From NCBI RefSeq assembly GCF_001649575.2, contig NC_051431.1:17304152-17368151 (forward strand): a DNA stretch of 64,000 nucleotides, written 5' to 3'. Every line of letters begins with the position of its first letter. Positions within the stretch are counted from its first letter, which is position 1. The position numbers and the translations under genes were made by a program. Under the pieces are notes generated by a model, which worked only from the letters and a program-made list of their open reading frames with translations, made no database searches and was not told where the DNA came from. Source of the stretch: Kryptolebias marmoratus (Eukaryota > Chordata > Actinopteri > Cyprinodontiformes > Rivulidae). Below are positions 24,501 through 38,500 of the stretch, piece after piece.

Positions 24501-27500
24501 AAGACACAAATTACCAGTAAATAATGCCTAACTTGTTTATCAAAGTAAAAATGAAGGTAACATATTAGGTTCTAATTCGGTTTATTTCAGTGCTGCTTCT
24601 GGTGTCATACTGTATTTGGCTGTGGTTATTTTATTATAGCTTTTAAAAAAAGGAACTTAATTTAAGAAAACAATGTTACATGATGCTGCACGTGTTCCAG
24701 TGAGGACGTGAGAGCGTGAGCGTACTCACTGAGTGTTCTCCAGCTCCAGCGCCGCCACGGCGGAGACAAAAGGCACGAATCGATTGTGATAGAGCAGCAG
24801 TCGGACCGTGGGCAGAACGGCCTCGTGTCGCTCTCTGCAGATGTCTCCCAAGATGTGAGCTGCTGATGCTGAGATGGGCTGCCGGGACAGGAGACAATAA
24901 ATCAACGCAGAAAGAAAACGCGGACAAAGCGACGGGAGGTAAGGGTTCTAAAAAAAAAAACAAGGGGAAGGAAGTCCGTAAAGAAAACAAACTACAAGAG
25001 ACACGTCTCATTTTATATTTAAAAACTGTCCTTTTGAGAAAGGAATGAAGAGTTCAGGTCAGTTTTAAAGGACAATTCAACGGTAGTTAAAAAAAAGAAG
25101 AAAAAGAACTCGTGCTGCGTGCCATCTCCTCCTTTTTTCAAAGGTACAGAGTAAAGTGGCGCCGCCGTGTTACCTTCACATCAGGGGATTTGAGCAGCAG
25201 GTTGCAGATTGACGTGTAGCAGGCAGATGGCAGCACTGTGTCTTCAATGTAGGTCAGCTTCAAACGCAGAGATCCCAAGTCTTCAGATTTGGACTTGCTG
25301 CCGTTCCCTTTGGGCTGGAGGAGATACCTGTCAGGGCGCAGGAAGGCAGAGGCCATGTAAGGAGTGGAAAACTAGTTTTGAATGTCACCGAACCAACAAC
25401 TTCCTTAAAACAGGAAACTGACAGGCTTTTGATTCTGTGGTTATTCATTGATAATAAAGTGGCAGTTAAAAGCATATTTGTCAATGAGTGATTCACAACA
25501 AGCTGCTTGAAACTAGACATGGGAAATTTACTACAACTTAAAGAAAATGGAGTCTACATGCATACAGAGAAGTAAAATCAAACTGAGATGATGATTAATC
25601 TGATCTGAAACCAGTTGCTCAACAAAAAGAAAATGTTAGGATTTCTAGAAGTTGACAGGACCTAAGAAAGCCCCTTCGTGGTTTAAAATGTGGCTTCATA
25701 CTGTGTCGTACCAACATAAAAACAGCTCAACATGATGGCTGAAAAAAAAAAAAAAAAAAAAGACGGTTTCCTAATATAGTGCAGTGAAGGAACACACTGC
25801 ACTGTTTACACATGCAAGAACTAATTCTTCCAGCCCGTCGGGTGAAGAAGGAACATTTTCCATTTTAAAATGTCACCTTTCCAGACTCAAATTACTAAGT
25901 TTCGCAGTCGACTCAGGGGTCATTTTTCATGTTTAACAACAACAACAACAAAAACTGTGCAGCGGTTAGGCAGAAAATTCCCAAACTCTATGCAACCATG
26001 GGACAGTATCTGTAAAGCTGTATGAGCGTAGATGTGGGTTCCAGGTAATTACAACAAAAAACAAGATACTAATGGCTAAAACTCAAGGTTTTTTGTGGAT
26101 GAACCAAAGAGGTGACATCATGGCAACATAGAACATAGAACTTTTTTTTTTTTTTTTTTTGGGGGGGGGGGGGNTTATTTTTAGAAATTCAGATTTTTAT
26201 TTTTTAGAAAAACAGATCATGAAAGAAAGTCTGGTAACACAAATGTTCTCTCAGATTTTCCTATTCTTGCTTATCTGGACCTGGAAAGTACTAAATGCAC
26301 ATCCCATATTTTCATCTATTTTTAGAGCGCAGAGGAAAAACCAAACCAAGGTCCAGATTTGGAAGCACAAGAAGTGATACTTGAGGAATCCCTGTTGTTG
26401 TCAGTTGCATCATCGATATATCAGCTCTGCTTTTTCTGTCAGAAACAACTCTACTAGGGGGAAAAACAAATCCTGCCTGCAACATTTGCTTTGACACACA
26501 TATATTTCAATACAGCCACTTAAGCAAGCTGTTAAAACTACTACAGAGTGTGGAATTGTGTCCTACTTGAAGTTCATTTATCATCATCTGTTCAATGTTT
26601 TTACAAGCACACATTACATGTTCTACTGAGCATGAAAGATTGTAGAAAACTTACAAAAATAAAACCCAACACGCCCTGAAGAAGTGCATATCACCCGCCG
26701 TCTGCATGCCAAAGTTTTAAATAAAGATTTAAAGCTCTCTGTTGGAGCTTAGAATGTGTTCGGAATGACTCTCAGCTACTACCACACCAGATTTCAGCTC
26801 AGTATTTGTAAAACTGACTTTTAGCCTTTTTGCATTAGCTACGGTTGATTAGCTGTAGTGGCCATCTTGAATTAGGTTGACTTTATAACTTAATTGAAAA
26901 TATGAACACAACTAGCAAGCTTTTTGGCACACCAATTAAAACAAGCACGATATTAAAAAAGGTTTACAAAGATCTACTCGATAAGCTAAAGCCAGCCGGT
27001 CTGTTATACCCAATAAATCACAAAGCTATCTTTTCGTTCTGCTGGTTAGTTTTGGACTAATTGGCTTCCATCTGTAATGTGACAGACCTGAGCGTCTCTT
27101 CAGATTGCAGTGTATTTGTGCTTTCCCTGTCAAGTTTGTTGGGACCCGAGCTTGTTTCGTATGCTCTCATCACCACACATTGTCATTTTTTAATTTTCTT
27201 TTAACCTTCTGTCTTTGGAAGAACATTTATAGATGGTGTGAGATTCTTTCTTTCTTTTAAATACTGCTAATGCTTCTTTAAAACGAGTGTTTTGTGTCTT
27301 AATGATTCAAGAGTAAGCAGCCCATATTTTTGCGAAATGCAGACCTCTTTAGAAGAAAAAAACCACAAACAAACTCATGCATATGTTGAGTAAAACTGCA
27401 GCACTTCAAAAGTACTTATTCTGGCTTTGTGTTTAAATGGATCTGTGTTCACAGTACACAGACACTGGGACACTTCATTAGTCCCCCTGTACAGGTCTTA

Positions 27501-30500
27501 CAAAGCCAAACGGCCATTTTTTTTCTAAATGTAACATGGATTGTGAGGTAAGACAGGACATGAGGTAATGCCACCATGCAAAGAGCCACCCACGCACTGC
27601 ATTCACAGCCTTCATGTACCAACAGATTGCTATCTGGCACAATCCCATATCACCTACTCCGACACAAAGCTGGGACACATCCACACAGAGGGAAAAAAAA
27701 AGAAAAAACTGCTGAATGCGGAAATCTGGAGAGGATCTTCGAGTCACCTTGTTGTGGCTGCGAAAACTTGGCAGAACATGTTCTAAATGACGGGCGAGTT
27801 TAAGGAACTGGTCCACTGCAGCTACGAGGAAGAGGATTGGGTCATGATTGGCTGTATTTATTAAAAACAACCAAATACAGTTTAAAAAGAACCAACACAG
27901 CAGACTGTCAGATTTTAAATATTACATAAAACTTATTCCCTCTTCATCAAGACCCCATAATCTCAAAAGGAACCAAGTGTTAGAAAGCAACAATGTAAAC
28001 TATGAATAAACAAATAAAGGCTAATGTGCACACCTCCTACATGGAGGTGGCTTCCAGTCTTGTTTTCAGGCTTGGCTCAACCGAGCTCCAGGAGTCGAGG
28101 TTCGACCACCAGGCGCTTTAAGTCTGACCTTTCCCCTGCGGCCAGAACCTCCCGGGACTTACAGCCCAGAAAATGTAGCACCCAGGGTCTCAGAGGCACT
28201 CAAACACACTAATCCACCATGTTATATTGGCAGTTCTGAGGCTGGGATGAGAGTCAGCTCTTTGCAGTCTGAGGCCATGGTTCTCAACAGAACAGTGGAA
28301 CGCTCCCTCCGGGTCAGGAGTCTGCCTCAAGGGGAGGAGCTCAATGATCCTGGAGTCTTGTTCAAAAATGATGGCAGGGTGGAGAGGGAGATGGATGGCC
28401 GATTCGGGGCTTTGTCTGCAGTAATGAGAGCGTTGCTCTGTTTTGCTGTGCTGAAGAAAAAGCTGATTTGAAAGCTCTCAGTATACTGGTGTGTCTACGT
28501 TTCAACTCTCACCTATGGGTATGAGGTTTGAATCATGATCGAAAAAACAAGAATCCGGATACTAGTTGCTGAAATGAGTTATCTTCGTAGAGTGGCAGGG
28601 TTCAGTTTTAGAAATAAGACGAGGAGCTCCATCATCTGGGGGAAACTCATGGTAGAGCCGCTACTCCTCTGCATCCAAAAGAGTCAGTTGAGGTGGTTTG
28701 GGCATCTGATTAGGATGCCTTCCTGAGCACCTCCCTCTGGAGGTTTTCTGGACACCTTGGAGGAGACCCTGAGGCGGATCCAGAACTCGCTGGTGGGATT
28801 ATGTATCCCCTCCAGCCTGGGAACACCTTGGGATCCCCTCAGGAGGAGCTGGAGAGTGTCGCGGAGGAGGGGGATGTCTGAGTTTCCTTCCTGGACATGC
28901 TGCCTCCACAACTCAACCATAAATCAGTAACATACAATTGATGGATTTAAGAATTTTAGGTATGAATATTGTAGCAATTATTCAGTGTAGTGCAAAAGAA
29001 AAAAAAAAACTGTAAACAAAGCTGCAGCTTAAAGACAATCAACGTCAGGAGCAAAATGGTTTGATCCAAGATCCACTGCTGCTTGTGTTTGTTTAAAGCC
29101 ACTTGTATTTTCTGCAAATAATCCACTTCAAGCGGCGGACACTCCTAAATGCGAGCGAAAAAAGATTTTTCCAAATCTGCGAAGTGCCTACCAGGCTTTG
29201 TGCATGTGGTCATCTTTGAGGATCTTGACAGGAACTCTCATTTCCCCGAGAAACACATCCTGAGCCAGATTTTCGTTGTTCCACAGATCCACTCTGCAGC
29301 AGAAAGAGAAACAGATGACTTGAGCCGATCAGGTATATATGACCGTTTCATGTTCAGCTAGTTCACATTACGTCTGACATATACAGCTGTGGTCACCTTG
29401 TGGGCTCCACGCAAACATAAACCGCCCGATTGTAGTTTAAGCAAGAGGGATTTAAAAAACAAAACAAAACAAAACACGTCACTAAGTGGTGCTTACCTGC
29501 TTCGTGCAGAAAAAAACAACACAATTCCAGTGCAATATCAACACCTCAAGTCCAAACTTCAAAACCATGCACACGAGTTTACCTTTTAATCTGCCTACTC
29601 TTACCAGTGAGTCCACTGTGATGGAAGCCCCAAATATCCTTAACCAGAAAACAAGGCTCTCTATCAGCAGTCAGAACACACCAGATCTAAATTCACTTTG
29701 TCCTCCTCCAACGCAGGAGAAACTGATTTCTCTTCCGTCGACTTTAGAGGGAAAGCAGGACTGCGTGCTGCGCAGATAAAATGCAACTCACTTGATCTCG
29801 AGCTTTTCAATGTCCTCCTCCTCCACTTTGAAATCTTTTTTAGAGTAGCTGCTTGACCGTGTGACCTGAGGACGAACATGTCAGCGCTCAGTAACGGGGT
29901 TGTGCATTTATAGCGTGGTCAATCAACACTGTGGTCTTTTTACGCCTTTGATAAAGAGGACTGTACCTCAAAAAAGAAGGTCTCTTCAAACTGAGGATTG
30001 CTGGTTTTCTTCTTTACTTTTGTTTTCTTTTGGTCCGACCTGTAAACATGCAATCCAGAGAACAACAATTAGAACAACTTCGCCAACAATATTCAGGTCT
30101 GCAGCTCATGTAAAGCTGCTAACGTTTGACTTAAGAAACTACAAACATTTTAAACCACCGCATATTTCTTGTAACCTTTTCAAGTGGTCTTGAGCAGTGG
30201 ATTCAGGTTTCTGAACATCTATTTCTAGTTTTTTTTTTTTAAACTCTGGCTGCTTTTCCCACTCATCCTCGGTCCACTCTAATAACGCTTTGGGAATCAC
30301 CTTGCCGGTGCTAAAATACTATTGTGTGGGATTGTTTTTGGTATTTTTCTACAGATTCAACTTCAGTGAAAACAAATTCTCTCTTTGGGAGGGGCTGCTG
30401 GTAACAAAGAGATAAAAATCTAATGTAAAATTAATTCCTTGAGAAACTGTTTTGTGTCGACACAACCCTGGTTCACCCCTTGAGTTTGGGAGCTTATTTA

Positions 30501-33500
30501 TTTTTGAATGGCTCAGAGGTGAAAGTGTTTTAAAAAACAAACAAACCAAAAAACATTTCTTTGAAAATTGTCAGATACTGAACTGAAAATTAGCAAAAAA
30601 GCAGCCGAGAATAAGCAAAATAAGGTGACCAAGTCAGGTGATGTTATTACCATTTAACTATCTCGAAAAAAAAATATTTTTATGCATCTTAGTTTAGTTG
30701 AGAAGATTTGTTTAGTACTCAGAGAGCAGACGACTACGTCACAGTGGAAAAATAATCGGTTTGTTGCCAGTCAAAAAAACAAATAAGTTAAAAAAAAAAA
30801 TGCAAATCCTAAGAGCATGCTGTGAGGAGTGCCTTCCTCTCTTTGTGTCCGAGTGTGGCGTTAACCGAGCTACCTGGCAGGTCCAACGAGAGACACGGTG
30901 GCGTAGGGGTCACAGTTCTGGCCGCTGATCAAAGGCAGGTCCTTGCACTCGATTATTCTACAGGAGCAAAAATAAAACACGGATACAGTAAAACACCTTC
31001 AACACAGCGTTAAATCACTTATTGACTGAAGCGTGAGACAAAGTGTTATTTTTTTATAAATTCAGCTATATGTTTTGACGTGCTTTACAGCGACGCAGAC
31101 TTTGAGGGAGAAGACCTTCATCGCTGTGTCACGAGAGCATAAAAAGATAAACAGTTTCTTGTTGGCTCAACAGATGCTCAGTGAAAATGCCGTAACCATC
31201 AACCCCCCCCTGTGCCAAAAAGAAGAAGCTTTTCAAAAAACAGGAATGGCGCAAACTTGTTTTGTTAAGCAAATTTAGAAACAATAAAATGTTTCCGTAC
31301 GCCCTAATCTCGGACCAGATCATTACGCAAAAAACAAGCACTGTATTAACAGGTTATTGTCACTAAACAAGCCACGGGATGCGTAATTTGTCCATGTCAA
31401 CGCAGCCTCAAATAGAAAAGGGTCATTTATGTTTTAGCCGAGCAAACATCAGTCTCAGCCTGTGAGAACACTTCATTAGAACATTAATGCATTGATGAAA
31501 CTTGTTTTATTAACAATTAACAGTAGCTGTAATATCAGTCTAAATTAATACTAGTATTAGGATAAAAAAAGCCCCAGACTGCCCGTGTCTGTTACAGTCG
31601 TTGATTGCCAGCAGTGCTTTGCCCTCATGTTTGACTGCTGTCACATAGGACCACTGCAGTGTTTTTTTTTTTTTTTTCAGGAATGTTTCAGGTGACAACA
31701 AACAGACACTGTAGGCACCTTAAACAGGATGTGGCTGCTAAGCAGGAGCCACCAGAGGATAAGAATGAATTCAGCCCTTTGCTAAGTGAGGCCAGAGGGA
31801 CAAGCCAAGCAGCCAAATGTCAGGATGTTTGTCTGTAATCTTCCAGGCTGTCATGACGATATTCCCCGCAGGCCTTTTTAGGCTTGTGCGTTAACGCCTC
31901 TCGTGACTGATCAAAGCGCGGCAGAGCGGGAGGACTGAAAGGTGTGCGCGTGAAAAAGCCCGACACCCTGGATTTGACTCCTGTAGTGGGAGGGAAAGGA
32001 AAAAAAAACAAAAAATGGGAGCACGGGATTTGTGTATCGGCGATGAGAAGCGTGTCAGTTTAAGCAAACAATCGGAGTGACACAGTGAATGACTGCAGAA
32101 GAAAACCACAGTGGTTGCAGTGTGAGAAGCGCACACTTCCTGCTCAGATGCCATCACTTCCTCCTCATTATAGGGCTCTGTAAGTATGAATGGGGGAAGG
32201 TGCAAAACAGCATTCGTACACAGGCCTGACATCTGTGACATCTGCACATATATGTGATATTTTACAACTCAACCCCCTCCTGTTTTAACCACCCTTATGC
32301 AGTGTAACTTGCTCATAAATGAGCTGATGTTTGTCATAACTCCCTGACGTGAACAGACAACCCTGGAAATAACAGTAACAGATAAAGAAAATAAATAAAA
32401 TAAATATGTTATGATCCACCAAAAGCGAAGGAGAACTAAAACTGTCAGGTTATGTACTTTTATGTAACCTTTTATATCACATATTTGATAACCGTTTTGC
32501 TCACAAACCTCTGACCTCGTGAAACGGATGATTTCGATTTGCATGCAGCACAGTTGGAGCTGCAGCTTTCTTCTAAATTTGACTAGATGTGGTCAGAGCT
32601 GTTCAGAGGAGAAAAATGTCTCTTTATTTTTAGTTTACATTTTCTAGTACAGTAGTTTCGCAGGTGAAAAAAGGCTAAAAATAATCCAGATGTACTTTAA
32701 AAACATTCCAGTACAAATTTAAAAATAAAAAGTGGCACATTTATTGATGTTACACCATATCCGTGCTCTTGTTTTTATGTCTAATAATGTCTGGTTGGTC
32801 TTTATTTTAAAACTATGGTGTAAAAAAAAAATAAAAGTATGCACTCATTCAAGTCTAAAAATGTATCTGCTATTCACCAGATTTAAAAATTAGGTTTATA
32901 TAGCCTCAGGAACAAAAGAAAGTTTGTTTTCCTGCTTTAAAGGCATCGATTATTTAAGTTAGGCTGCTGCTTAGGGAGAAGAACAAGGTGGTTCAAGGTT
33001 TAAGGATTTCAAATCAAATGTTTTTATCTTTTATTTTAGGTCGTTTTAAGATCTGTTTATCTTCTCATCAGTCATTGAAGTTAATTTAGAGAACTTGACA
33101 GTTTTATAAAAAAACAACATCTTCACAGTTATGGTTTAATCCTCAGCCATAAAATCAACTGATTCAATTATAAAATTCTACCATGATTGTAAATTACATG
33201 CAAAGTGTAAAAATTAGAAAACAACTAATCGTGTCAGACGAGGTTTTCAAGTGTGAAAAAAAAAAAGAAAGGGAAACTGGTAACTTACCGAACTAATAAC
33301 TGTTGACCTGTGGAGCCATTTTCTGTGATCACTTCATTCAGTCGCATCTCCAGGTGAACTTTACCCTGTTGACAACGAAGAACGACAGCAAGCTTAGAAA
33401 ATAAATAAATAAATATGTTGAAGTTTTATTAGTTGCTTCAGATCTTCTAGTGTAGGGTTCTGTAGAAATATTACGAACAGTTAATATCTTACCTGTTGTA

Positions 33501-35463
33501 GACAGACGTTTAAACTACCTCAGTTTGGAGGAACAAGAGTTTAATTATGACCGGGGTTAACGAGCTAATCAACAATTTCACAGGACATTGAGTTCTTTGG
33601 TTAACTGCTGGCATAAATAGCAGACTTCCAGTGCAGTTTGACGCACTTCCTGCAGAAATATCGTGTAATGTAAAACTAATGGTGGTCTGAAATGATAAAA
33701 TGAAATGTTTGAGCTTGGAGTTGTTTTAAGAGCCTTCCTCAAAGACAGCGTTAGCTTGTTGGTCAAAACTAAACTTCACATCTCCAAACGGAGGTTGTTT
33801 AAAGTGCTATCAAAAACAGGCAGGATAACTGCTCATAACCTTTCCTCAGAACCCTTTGAAAAGAGCTGAACTGTTGCTTTAAAAATGGACCCAAGTCTAC
33901 AAGTTTCAGATCAAAGCTGATGTTAACTTAGACGTCAAAAACAACAAAAACAAGGACTGCAGCAAGACATCTACTGAAAATACTTTCTTTGTGCTTTTTT
34001 ATTTTTTGTACGCACAATCCCGTCATTTTTAAAACTTGCTTTTAAAGTCTTTATTTATTAAAAAAAAAGACTTGCTGCCTTGCTGCAAATCGTATATCGT
34101 TTTATGCTATAAACGAGGATGAAATGTGTGACAAGAGCCACAACATCTGTGAATTTTGTCATCACCCAGAAAGATCTACACAGGGTCGGATGTGGTGAAG
34201 GTTGCAGGTCTTGCCTTCGGAAGTGTCAGAGAGATAGAAAAAGAGCTCAGCCGCCCACACACTTGGACTCTGTCTCTGCAATTCAGCACTTGGCTGACAA
34301 AGCAAGTACTTCTTTCTGATGCAAGATGGGCATTCGTGCCAAGAGAACTACTTTAGAAAAGGTCCAAATGAGCCAAGATCTTCAGCAAATAAACCCACAG
34401 CTAAATAATAAATATGATCAAGAAACACTAGATTGTTAAAAAAAAACATTAGAGTTTTCCTTATTAAATAAGCAAGTTCACAGGGTGCTTACAAAGCTCC
34501 TGTTTGGCAAGTAACCAAACCAGATTGGCAACTGACCAAACCAGACTGGCAGTGCATTCACACCTACATCGCTCACTGATGTAACTTTGCAGAGGAAAGT
34601 GTCTACTTGTGAGTGAATCAGTGTTGCAGCACAGACCCAGAATAGACCGGCGTGGGCTAATGGCAGCTAGAGTCAACATGGTAGCTACAGCAAAGCAGCA
34701 CAGAAGCTGCATTATGTTGTACTTTCATCAAACCCAACTACAACACACACACACACAAATCTTTACACAGCTTTGCAAAACTAACACTTACAGAGACCAC
34801 ATCTGTGACAAGACAGCTCTCATAACTGTCTGATCTTAAATGTCTTTGGAAGTATTTAAATTAGTGATTTAACATGCTTCAAAACAAGTCAGGCAAACTT
34901 GTTCTCGTGTCCCACTGTTCTGTACAAACTTGTCAGGGCTATCGAAAAAAAAAATCCTCAACAAATAGGACTTCTGCCAAAACACTTATTTAAAAGAAAA
35001 CTAATAAAGAAACAAAAGCTCCTAAAATAAACGAGACAGCACTGGCAGAAATATAAAAAAATAAAAACCACAGGAGAAAACGAGTCCATCTTTGAAGGCG
35101 CTCACTCTGTATCACTTCACCAGGCTACGCTGACCTAACGTGGTGGGAGGCCCGGCGGAGCTTCCTCTGCCGAGGGTAGTTTTCTAGGAGTCTGGTCGGC
35201 ATGAGTAAACCAGAAATTCAGCTGAACTTAATGATACGCCCGACCTCAGAGTTTGACTCAACTGTCCAGAGATGGCCCCAAATAATGAGCCAGGATAGCA
35301 TCATTTCAAGAAAGAAAACCAATCTACCACTTCCCAAAATATGAAGAAAAGTCTAAAGTTGGCCAAGAACCGTGAACATCAGACAGGATGACCAGAACAA
35401 GGGTTTTTGGACATGTGAGTAAAAGTTTAAGACCTTTAAATTACTCAAATCAAAACTGGGCTG

Positions 35464-35545
<82 letters not shown>

Positions 35546-38500
35546 AAAACCCCAACACTAAATATGTGATATTTAACTAAAATGGGAGATATTTAACTAA
35601 AATGGGAGATATCCAATTTAAGCAATAGCACTTGGGCTTTATTCACACTAATCTGGGTATTTTTTTTAAATATAGATTTTCTGGTTTTTTTTTGCACTTC
35701 CTCTTCACACACAAAGTAAGTTTCTGGTGAGAAAAGCAGATGTTTAAAAACTCTACAAAGTGAGGATTTTGTTAAATCTTAGTTTTTGGTGGATTTGCGA
35801 AAATTTACAATATGAAGCTTTTCAACAATAATGACACTGCAGGTAGTTTTGCGCCTCCCCACCATGACCGTCTGTCCTAGAAACCAAAACAACAATAGAT
35901 CCGTGATTGTCAGGTTTCTTCTACGTCTGTGTCTAATCCTGTTGTCGTTAAATGTAGATTGTGTGCTGAAATTGGGAATTAGTGGGAACAAATTGTAAAC
36001 AATATCAAAGAAAAGAAATGCGTTAAGCTAAACACGTTCTTTTTCCATATTTTGATGTGTCATTATTGTGAATCTAATTGCCACCTAATAGCGATAAAAA
36101 TGTACTGGACAGACAAAAATTTATATAAAAATGACAAAATAAATCTGCTTTATATATACTCTCGATAATAAACAAACATCTAGTGTCAGCAGAGTAGTGA
36201 CCAATTAGGGTTTTCCAATAGCTGAGGCTGATCTTCAGACAACAGGGCAGCTAATGGCAGATTTGTTTACTTATGTTTGGTCCACAAACATAAAGGTTTG
36301 AAATAATAATATATTATATATTGCCTGTGATTCAGTGATTTCTCCGTTGGGCTTTATGTGGATCGGTACACATTCTTATACGTCTTACAGGTAATAACAG
36401 CTCACAGTGAGTGCAGTTTAGAAAGTAACGTGACGGTTGGTTTTAACATTGATTTAGTAAAAATTGACACTATTTTTTTAAAGTTAGCGTAATATTCTGG
36501 TCAACTTCCTTTGGGGTTTGCCGGTGTAAAAATAGCACTGACGAAAGGTTGTGAGTAATTCATTGACTAAAGGGTGAAGTGTCACAATAATAAGCCCGCT
36601 GTGCCCGCAGACGTGCCTGCTTTTAAATCAACTTGGCACACTAGGATCCCAGTCAAAGAAAAGGGCTAAACTTGGTAGCTAACGGCAATCGATTGGTCAG
36701 TCCCCACTTCACTCTTTCATAAGCGCACCTGGTTGGTTTTATTGCCCTACAATAGCAAACCTAGCTATTTGTAATCTTTCATTAAAAACAAATGTTCGCC
36801 ACCTGTGTTATCAAGTCCCAACTGAATGACTTTTTTTAACTGTGTCATGTTGCCCAGAAGGCCTACAAGGATTGCATTAAAAATACAGTGAATGGGATCT
36901 GTTGAAACGATTGCTTATCTACGCACAAAAACGTTTTGATCAGGTGGTAAGATAAAGAACTGCTTGTCCTATTTACAACGGTTTTATTGCACCTTAAAAC
37001 AATAAGGATCTGACACAAACGCCATCTTTCACTTGACCTGGGTTACTGTCTCGCCATGCTGTGCGTGTCCAGCTTCATCTGTCTAACAAGTCCACCGCTG
37101 CAGCTCAAATGTTGTAGCATCTTATATATAAAAGGCTGTGAAAAATTACTCTGAGCTGCAGCTAATTATAGTGGTATAAATGCCACAATAGGAAAGACTG
37201 CAGTACATAATCCATTATGTGATCTGTTGGGTTATTTGGAAAAGCAGTTTTTGTGTTCAGTTAGGACCCGATGCCCGTCCATTAATAAGACTTCCTCTGA
37301 TTCTGGCAGGGCCTGATCTAGAGAGGCGGTGTTGACAAACTGAAACATCATCAGAGTGCTCATTCAGCCACGATTCAAACACGTACACTTACAAACCAAG
37401 ACGTCTGGGTTCACAACAACAGCACAACAACAACAGCACAGCTAGGACTAGTTATGTACACTGAAATGAGTTTAGATTGATGATAAGTTGCTGAATTTGG
37501 CTTTTTGAAACCAGGCTATAAATGTGCGTTTGTGATGATGAGTGATGAAGAACAGCTTGATTGTGAATTTTAGACTGCTTGGTCCGACTAATCTGTGGTT
37601 GGCGGGTTACTGTTATTTAACATCTATAATAAGCACAAAGAAAAGCAAAAGGAACGCTTAAAAGAAAAAGTGAATTTAGGATGAGACATTTTTGTTGCCT
37701 AATTTAGAAACAACACCCGTGAGTCACGTTTTAAAGCACTGCTTCTTTCCAAGAAATTACCTGAACTTCTGAGTTAGGATCCACCGGCTGGAGGCTAAAC
37801 CAGTTCTCCTTCCCGCTGTATTTACATAGATCATCCTTCCGGATTGACACCTTGCCTAGAAAAAAAAAAGAGAAGAGAAACAATAATTAAGCTCCAACAC
37901 TTCCGCTCAGATTAGACGGATTACTTTGTGTTTGCCTGTTGAACGTGACTTACCAACAGGTAGATCCCTTTGGAAAACACCCTTGGCATAAACATAGAAG
38001 GATAAACACTGAAATGGGCGGGGGATCTCAAAGTAGAAATCTTCTCCATAGAAAGGGCTGAAAAAGACACAGAATTACATTATTTTTGTATTCCCGGTAA
38101 GTAGATATTGGCATGAAAAGTAGAAAACCCCTCCTCATCTCTCACTGCCATGAAAGGAAGGCATTAATGGAACTGCCTGTGTCTGCCTGTAACTAAATAT
38201 CCCCCAAACCAATAAACGGATTTTAATAAAACTCTCATTAGATGAACATCTACAACTGACTTAACTTTAGAAATCAACGCCTTTCAAGATGGCCACCACA
38301 GCTAATTGATTACAGCAGACACAAAAATAGCCATGACTCATCTATGTTTAGGAATTTTGAGCAAAACATTGGCACGGTTGTTGGTGAGAGTCCTCCCCAG
38401 CGCGCTCTGAGCACCAATAGATTTGACATGCAGGGCAGCAGTTTTATTATTTATATTATATTATATTTATGCCATCCATATGCTAAATGTGCATTAAAGT

